Source: Gamsiella multidivaricata
Lineage: Eukaryota; Mortierellomycota; Mortierellomycetes; Mortierellales; Mortierellaceae
DNA length: 64,000 bases
NCBI RefSeq assembly: GCF_025024155.1
Contig: NW_026251762.1
Coordinates: 1-64,000, forward strand
Direction: 5' to 3'
Shown: one piece after another, positions 57,663-64,000 of the stretch
How positions within the stretch are numbered: position 1 is the first letter of the stretch
Layout: each line of letters begins with the position of its first letter
Made by a program: the position numbers and the translations under genes
The notes under the pieces: generated by a model
Databases searched by the model: none
Seen by the model: the letters and a program-made list of their open reading frames with translations, nothing else
Told to the model about the DNA's origin: nothing

Positions 57663-59529
57663 TTACTGTTTACCTTCAGCATGTTCCAAAAGGCCAGCAC
57701 GCTCTTGTTGCGCTTGATCAGTGGAGTGCAGAGTATTCTCTGAATTCAAAGTATTCTGATGGATAGTCGTCAGCTTGGGATCTACTTTTTTTGGCGCCGC
57801 CGGCTTGCGATTCTTAAAGAAGCGATCTCGCTTTCTGATGCGGATCGTGTGTGCGCGCTTCAACTTGAAGTTTAGATTCAAGTGTCCGTCTCGAACAGGT
57901 AATGGCTTTCCTTGGATCAAGAGTACGGTGTCCTGACAGGCCCAGATGATCTCCCGGACCATATCCAATGGGTTGAATCCGTCCCAAAGCGATTTTGTCA
58001 GCGGAGTTGTGACTCCCGGGACTACATAGGGTCGATAGCTGAATGAATAAACGTGCAAGATTGCAAAGACGACCATTTCTGCACAGATCAGAATCGACGA
58101 TATCCCAAGTTCTACATTGATAACAGACCAGCCGTCCTCGGGCTTGAAGACACCTGGGGGAGAGGGAGAGGGAGAGAGGAAGGTTTTAGTCAATGAAAGG
58201 CGGTAAGCTATGAAAATAAATCCATACTTTCCAATGTTCAATATAGATTTACCAAGTGCGCCTAAAAGACTGAGTAGACATGTCTGCCAGTAGCAGAAAA
58301 AGACCACCATCTTGACACACATAAACTTCAAGAATGGGGCTACCAACAAAGAATGTGTTTCTTAGCTCCCTGTTCATCCAATCGTTATACCATTGCCTTC
58401 CTTTCTCGTCAGCAAGGGCAAGCCATTGCGCTTACAGTATTCTTGGATTTCGACATTAATTGTTTGATAAAACAGGACCTACTCAAGACGAGATGTTATG
58501 GGAAAGATGGTCAAAAGGTCTGACTGAATGTTACATCAAATCGCCACAGTTGAGGAACTTACCAGGCAATACAGAGCGATACTGACAGAGATAAAGTTGA
58601 TAATGGTAATGTATACCATGCCGAAATGAAAGTCGTACGTCGTTTCGCAGTAGAGTCCATAGTACTCTAGCACTACGGCCGCCAGAGTGCACAGCGGCTT
58701 CACAGCCACATACTGCAGAATGCCGTACTTCATGTAGTGCAAAAAATTCTCGTTGAGTGGATTGTAGTAAAAGCAGTTAAGGGGATAGAGCAGCCTCCTG
58801 CGATCGGATCCAGTGATCTTGGAACGCTGTGCTTCGTTGTCTTCGCCGAGATAGGTAAGCAGAAGAATAAAGAAGGAGTATATCACAAAGGCCTCGTAAC
58901 AATCGCGAATGGTCTCGTAGTAGATGGCCTCCTTGTAGAAGCGGAAGGAGAGGAAGGAGATGATCGCGTAGATCGGTATCATAAGCACGATCCTCATAAT
59001 ATGACCTGCGTTGCAACAAGCATTCGTTTAGTCCTCAACAACACGTTTACTTGCAATTGAAACAGCACAAGGTCGACATCGGTTTACTCACGCTGTTCTG
59101 ATGGCTAAATGGTAGATAATCGTGCACCGGCAGTGTGAAAAAGGCCCATCATCAGAATCTCCATGTACCATATAAGTATATTCGTACCCCTTGCTTACCC
59201 CATCCCGTACTTTCGACACAAACCATACCTTGTTATAGTTTTTGGCATGCCTGTACAAGAGGTGGAACGAGATTACGGTCGCTAGAAACGCACACGACCC
59301 TGATATGGCCCATCCAATGAGGTGCCCTATGAGACACCAAGCAAAAGGAACACCCAGGTAGGAGTCATGGGTCAATAATGAAGCGCATCAGTTGAAAGGA
59401 AGTCTGAGCGCCGAGTGTGAAGAAGGTGGACAACTTACTCTTCCCTTTCAATTCGCTGCCTGGCAGCAGTGCCAGAGGGTCCGAGGGATCAGGCGGAGCA
59501 TCGTAATCTGGACAGACGTGTGAGTACAT
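57663..59529 (-). CDS. TMEM184 / Ost-alpha (DUF300) family multi-span membrane protein
   Basis: Seven exons: 59529-59439, 59326-59229, 59104-59092, 59005-58563, 58478-58436, 58339-58253, 58153-57663 (421 aa). Family words: WAISGSCAFLATVISFHLLY (TM1), the PSEQRHIMRIVLMIPIYAI motif, YEAFVIYSFFILLLTYLGE, KYGILQYVAVKP, LEYYGLYCE and PFLKFMCVKMVVFFCYWQ. Six or seven membrane segments are visible; the C-terminus is basic then polar and probably cytosolic. Fungal relatives are vacuolar or plasma-membrane proteins of uncertain substrate; transport is inferred. Exon 3 is only 13 bases and encodes PSEQ plus one base. The start at 59529 gives a short acidic N-terminus; the gene diverges from the septin gene. 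Confidence 0.9.
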
Positions 59530-60154
59530 GCCTGAATGAAGGGAATGGGTTAAAAAGGAATGAAGTCGAGGAGGCGAGAGTGGAGGAAGAGAGGAGAAAG
59601 ACAAGGCGGGCGGGTTATGAACGACGAAAAGAAAAGCACGCGGGAAGTTGGACCTCGCCTCTTCTTTTTTTTTTTTATACGACTCCCGCGGGCCCTACAA
59701 AAAAGACACAGGCACGACAGGCAACCACAGGTACGGCGGACAAGCACAGCCATCGCTGATATTGATAATGATCTGCATTCCCAATGGGGTCCTCTCAGAC
59801 CTGGCCGTCTACATAAGAGAACATGGGGTCCTTTCCGCAGGCAACCAGAGTGGCTACATGCCTCATGCAATTATGGAACTTGTGTTGATATATTACCTTC
59901 CTGTAATTGCATGCCGCAATGGTGCCTGTGAGCAGGAGAGTGCCATAAAATATGGCCTCTCTCCTTCATCTGATTCTTTGTCTTCTTGCCCCCACCCCAT
60001 CCTTCCATCTGTCGGATCCCATCCTCTCATCCTCAACCCATATATCCTCCTCTCTTCTCTGACACTTTTACGCTCTTTACCGCCGTTCACGTCTGTGCAC
60101 ACTCAAGCCTCCCACTCACTCCTTCCTTTCCAGCGTAACCCATCTTTGTCAGCC
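59530..60154. promoter_or_regulatory. Divergent promoter region between the TMEM184-like and septin genes
   Basis: 625 bases separate the two start codons. The septin side is C/T-rich (59960-60150), a usual fungal transcript-start environment. No clear TATA box or named factor site was identified. Confidence 0.5.
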
Positions 60155-62660
60155 ATGGCACCAGTTCAAGTCGGAGCAGGCATCGGTATTGCCAACCTGC
60201 CTAACCAGCGCCACAAGATTGTCGCCAAGCGTGGCGCCAACTTCACCCTGATGGTTTGCGGTATGTTGCGCGTTATACTCGCTTTATCTTGTCCTTGCAT
60301 CATGCCCAAACCAACTGTTACTGAGCAACCTATATCTTTCTATCTTTTCGCGCTTCCTTCCCTCCTTTAGGTGAGTCTGGTCTTGGCAAGACCACCTTCA
60401 TCAACACCCTCTTCACCACTACCATCAAGACCCCAAAGACCTACAAGCGTCGCTTCAACAAGTCTGCCGAGAAGACTGTCGAAATCGAGATCATTCGTGC
60501 TGGTAAGTAATCCGTGCTGATCTCTCTTCTTAGTGTAGCAATTGAAAGGAGACAGGACACGGCTGGAAGAGCAGAGGATAGGCATGTGGAAAGTTGGTCA
60601 TTTGGAGTGATTAATAGCGCGGAGATACACGCAGGCAAGCGCTGCACCCTTGATGACTCCGCTAATGGGTGTCTGTCCTTTGTCTGCGTGTCTCCTTGGC
60701 ACCTCCTTCATCCGCCCTTTTTCTTCTGAGCTTTCCTTTATCCGTATCTTTTCTTATCGCGAAGCAACTGTTCCGCTTCGCTTTGTTGTGTACCCGGTTC
60801 TTTACCTCAACACGCACCAAATTACTGTCCATCAGTTCCTTAGTTCTTCGTTGTTAAGACGTATGTGAGTGTTTACTTGGGAATGGCTCTGGTTTGTGTT
60901 GTTTTGAGTCCTCAGCTTTTGAGTCTTTGAAATAGTTCTGTTGAGCACTTTCTTCATTTAGTTCCTTGGTGCAGTTTAATATTTTTTCGGGTCCTCGCTA
61001 TATATAATTCGTGATGGCTCTCAACAAAAATCAAATCTCTTGTTTCTCTTCGCTCAGTTCTTCTACTTGCATGGGCGCTTATAAGACGAGAGAATAGAGA
61101 AGGATGAGAGGAGTGAGAGGAGTGAGAAAGAGAATCGTCTGGAGCATGACCCAGAAGACAGGGATTCCGCGTACCCTCAACTCAACTGTCTTGCTTTTCG
61201 TTTTTTCTTTTTCTTTTGGTATTTACCTCTAGAACTCGAGGAGAAGCAGTTCAACGTCAAGCTGTCTGTGATCGACACTCCCGGATTCGGGGATTATACC
61301 AACAACCGCGACAGCTGGATGCCGATTATCGACTTTATTGATGATCAGCATGAGTCGTACATGCGCCAGGAGCAGCAGCCTAAGCGCCACGAATTGAGCG
61401 ACATGCGTGTGCATTGCTGTCTGTACTTCATTCGTCCCACGGGTCATACGTTGAAGCCCTTGGACATTGAGGTCATGAAGCGGTTGGGAACGCGTGTCAA
61501 CTTGATCCCCGTCATCGCCAAGGCCGATACCATGACACCTACGGACCTGCACAAGTTCAAGAAACGTGTATGTGGAATGATCTTGTCGATCATCTTGTGC
61601 GTCTCATTTGTATCAGAACTTGAGAAGAGAGAGATCTGAAGAGCGACTTGGTATTGACGCGACGGATGTTCTTTTCCCCTTTTTATTTTTATTGTAAATA
61701 GATCTTGGAGGTCATTGCCGCCCAGAACATCCAGTGCTACACTTTCCCCTTGGAGAGCGACGATGAGGCCAGCACCAAGCGCAACGTCAGCATCATGGTA
61801 AAGCAACGGCAGTATGGACAAATGAAAGATTGACCAGATTTGAATCTTGCCGCTCTAATATGGTTTATTGTGGCTTTCCCTATAGAACGCTATGCCATTC
61901 TCCATTATCGGAAGCACTGACGATGTGCTCACTATGGACGGTCGCACTGTCAAGGGACGCCAGTACTCTTGGGGAGTCGCTGAGGGTAATAATTGATTGA
62001 AGTGCTACGAGATAGGGCCTGGCATGAGACTACGCTACCACATATAAACTGATAACATCCCTGCTTGTTTTTCTTTATTTATTTTCCAGTCGAGAACGAG
62101 GACCATTGTGACTTCAAGAAGCTGCGCCAGCTGTTGATCCGTTCGCACATGTTGGATCTCATCAGCTCGACTGAGGAGACCCATTATGAGAACTACCGCA
62201 ATGCCCAGATGGAGACTCGCAAGATTGGGGAGCCCAAGTACGATCCTCTACTCCGTCCTCTTCTTGTTAGCCAATGATGAGTGTTTTCCAACCAGGGCAC
62301 TGACAATTCCTTCTTGCGTGCATGAACATATAATAGGGTCAAGACTGTGACCAACCCCAAGTGGAAGGAAGAGGAGGAGGCCCTCCGCAAGCGCTTCACT
62401 GAGCAGGTCCGTCTGGAGGAGAACAGGTTCCGCTCCTGGGAACAGCAGGTAAGAATGAAGACCGGGTGTCTTTTTAAAGATAGCCGTTTCTGTTCATCCT
62501 CTATTGCCCAGTTACTAAATTCTTTCTCCTTTTCCTTTGATAGCTCATTGCTGAACGTGATCGCCTGAACAAGGACTTGGAGGCTGAGCATTCACACATC
62601 AAGGCTCTGGAAGCCGAGTTGGAATCGATGCAAGCCGGTCTTTCTCCCAAGCGCAAGTAA
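60155..62660 (+). CDS. Septin, Cdc11/AspA type
   Basis: GTP-binding filament protein for septum and polarity. Eight exons: 60155-60260, 60371-60502, 61233-61567, 61702-61797, 61886-61985, 62090-62237, 62337-62448, 62544-62660 (381 aa). The polybasic lipid-binding stretch [14 protein letters not shown] is followed by P-loop GESGLGKT (split by intron 1), DTPGFGD and AKAD. The septin element includes [18 protein letters not shown] and [15 protein letters not shown] short coiled-coil tail ends SPKRK. The N-terminus ([19 protein letters not shown]) is most like Cdc11/AspA septins. Intron 2 is unusually long (730 bases) for this window and shows no ORF of note. Confidence 0.94.
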
Positions 62661-63255
62661 AGGACCAACGAGCGAGCGCGTCTTGTTGCCTCCCCAAGTC
62701 TTTAATCAACACCTTAACACGCACTTTCTCTCTTTTTAAACACACATATTATTCCCTGGAGGAGAAAATCGTAATTTTTAATGAACAGGCGCTGCCGATA
62801 ATTACTTTAAACGATGTTGTACCAAGGGTACCATCAAGGTCATGAATTGAAGAGTCGGGGTCCTACGCCTATCGTGTCTTGTAGCGGCCAACGGACAATT
62901 TTTATCATGGCGAGCTTGTTTATCGTATCTCCTCCCTCTTTTCCCGGTGCGCGTTAAAAAAAATAGAGGCCTGCCCTGAATGGTGCAACAACATGCACGA
63001 CAAAAATACAAAGCTGCAGGCGCATATGCACATGCAGGTCAACAATACCGCATTCCAATCCGCCCCACCCAACATGTACCATGCTGACCACCAGCAACCA
63101 AAAAGAAAAAAATAAGTTTTGGGCACCATCCTTTATTTTTTGTGCTTGTGGTTCTCCTCAAGAGATTGGGGGGATATATGTTTTCATTCGTGCTCTTTTT
63201 GCGATCGACTGCGAATTAGTTGTGTAAAGAAAATGTATTAAAAGACTCTGCTGCC
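62661..63255. other. Convergent 3' flanks of septin and beta-tubulin
   Basis: About 595 bases of 3' UTR-like sequence with A/T runs. No gene or repeat seen. Confidence 0.6.
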
Positions 63256-63989
<734 letters not shown>

Positions 63990-64000
63990 TCAATTGTCAT

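Overview
The window is nuclear DNA of a filamentous fungus. The genes are split by short GT-AG introns (a few GC-AG). Fungus-specific proteins such as an RTT109 acetyltransferase and paired chitin deacetylases are present. I infer an early-diverging, chitosan-rich lineage (Mucoromycota or Mortierellomycota, perhaps Mortierella-like) from gene content and style; no ribosomal or mitochondrial marker confirms it.

Region 1 (1-4950) is a transposon graveyard. Terminal inverted repeats and a 9-bp direct repeat define a Mutator-like element at 78-4584. It carries a broken transposase-like tail. That tail is interrupted by a fold-back element, which in turn carries an LTR-like insertion. Further LTR-like and small inverted-repeat elements lie inside. 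Region 2 (4968-9707) holds two tandem GPI-type chitin deacetylase genes with the same four-exon structure, followed by a possible secreted Ser/Thr-rich protein (10665-11306).

Region 3 (11655-36734) is gene-dense: mitochondrial lipoyl synthase, the mitochondrial tRNA-modifying enzyme MTO1, the SWR1 chromatin remodeller with AT-hooks, an EF-hand external NADH dehydrogenase, a Gcn4/CPC-1-like bZIP factor with two upstream ORFs, RIB3 for riboflavin synthesis, and a KAT14 (CSRP2BP)-like acetyltransferase with an N-terminal zinc finger. All are on the minus strand except the bZIP gene.

Region 4 (36735-48076) is about 11 kb with no convincing intact gene: one decayed coding relic near 39.5-40.3 kb, simple repeats and long purine and pyrimidine tracts. 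Region 5 (48077-63967) holds an NRG1-like zinc-finger repressor, RTT109, a pyruvate dehydrogenase kinase-type kinase, a coiled-coil relic, a TMEM184/Ost-alpha membrane protein divergent from a Cdc11/AspA-type septin, and the 3' part of beta-tubulin, which runs off the window.

Themes are cell wall and morphogenesis (chitin deacetylases, septin, tubulin), mitochondrial metabolism (LipA, MTO1, NDE, PDK) and chromatin or transcription (SWR1, KAT14, RTT109, Gcn4-like, NRG-like). There is no operon logic. Exon boundaries were derived by hand from splice consensus, reading frame and family similarity; every multi-exon total is divisible by three, but single-base errors are possible.
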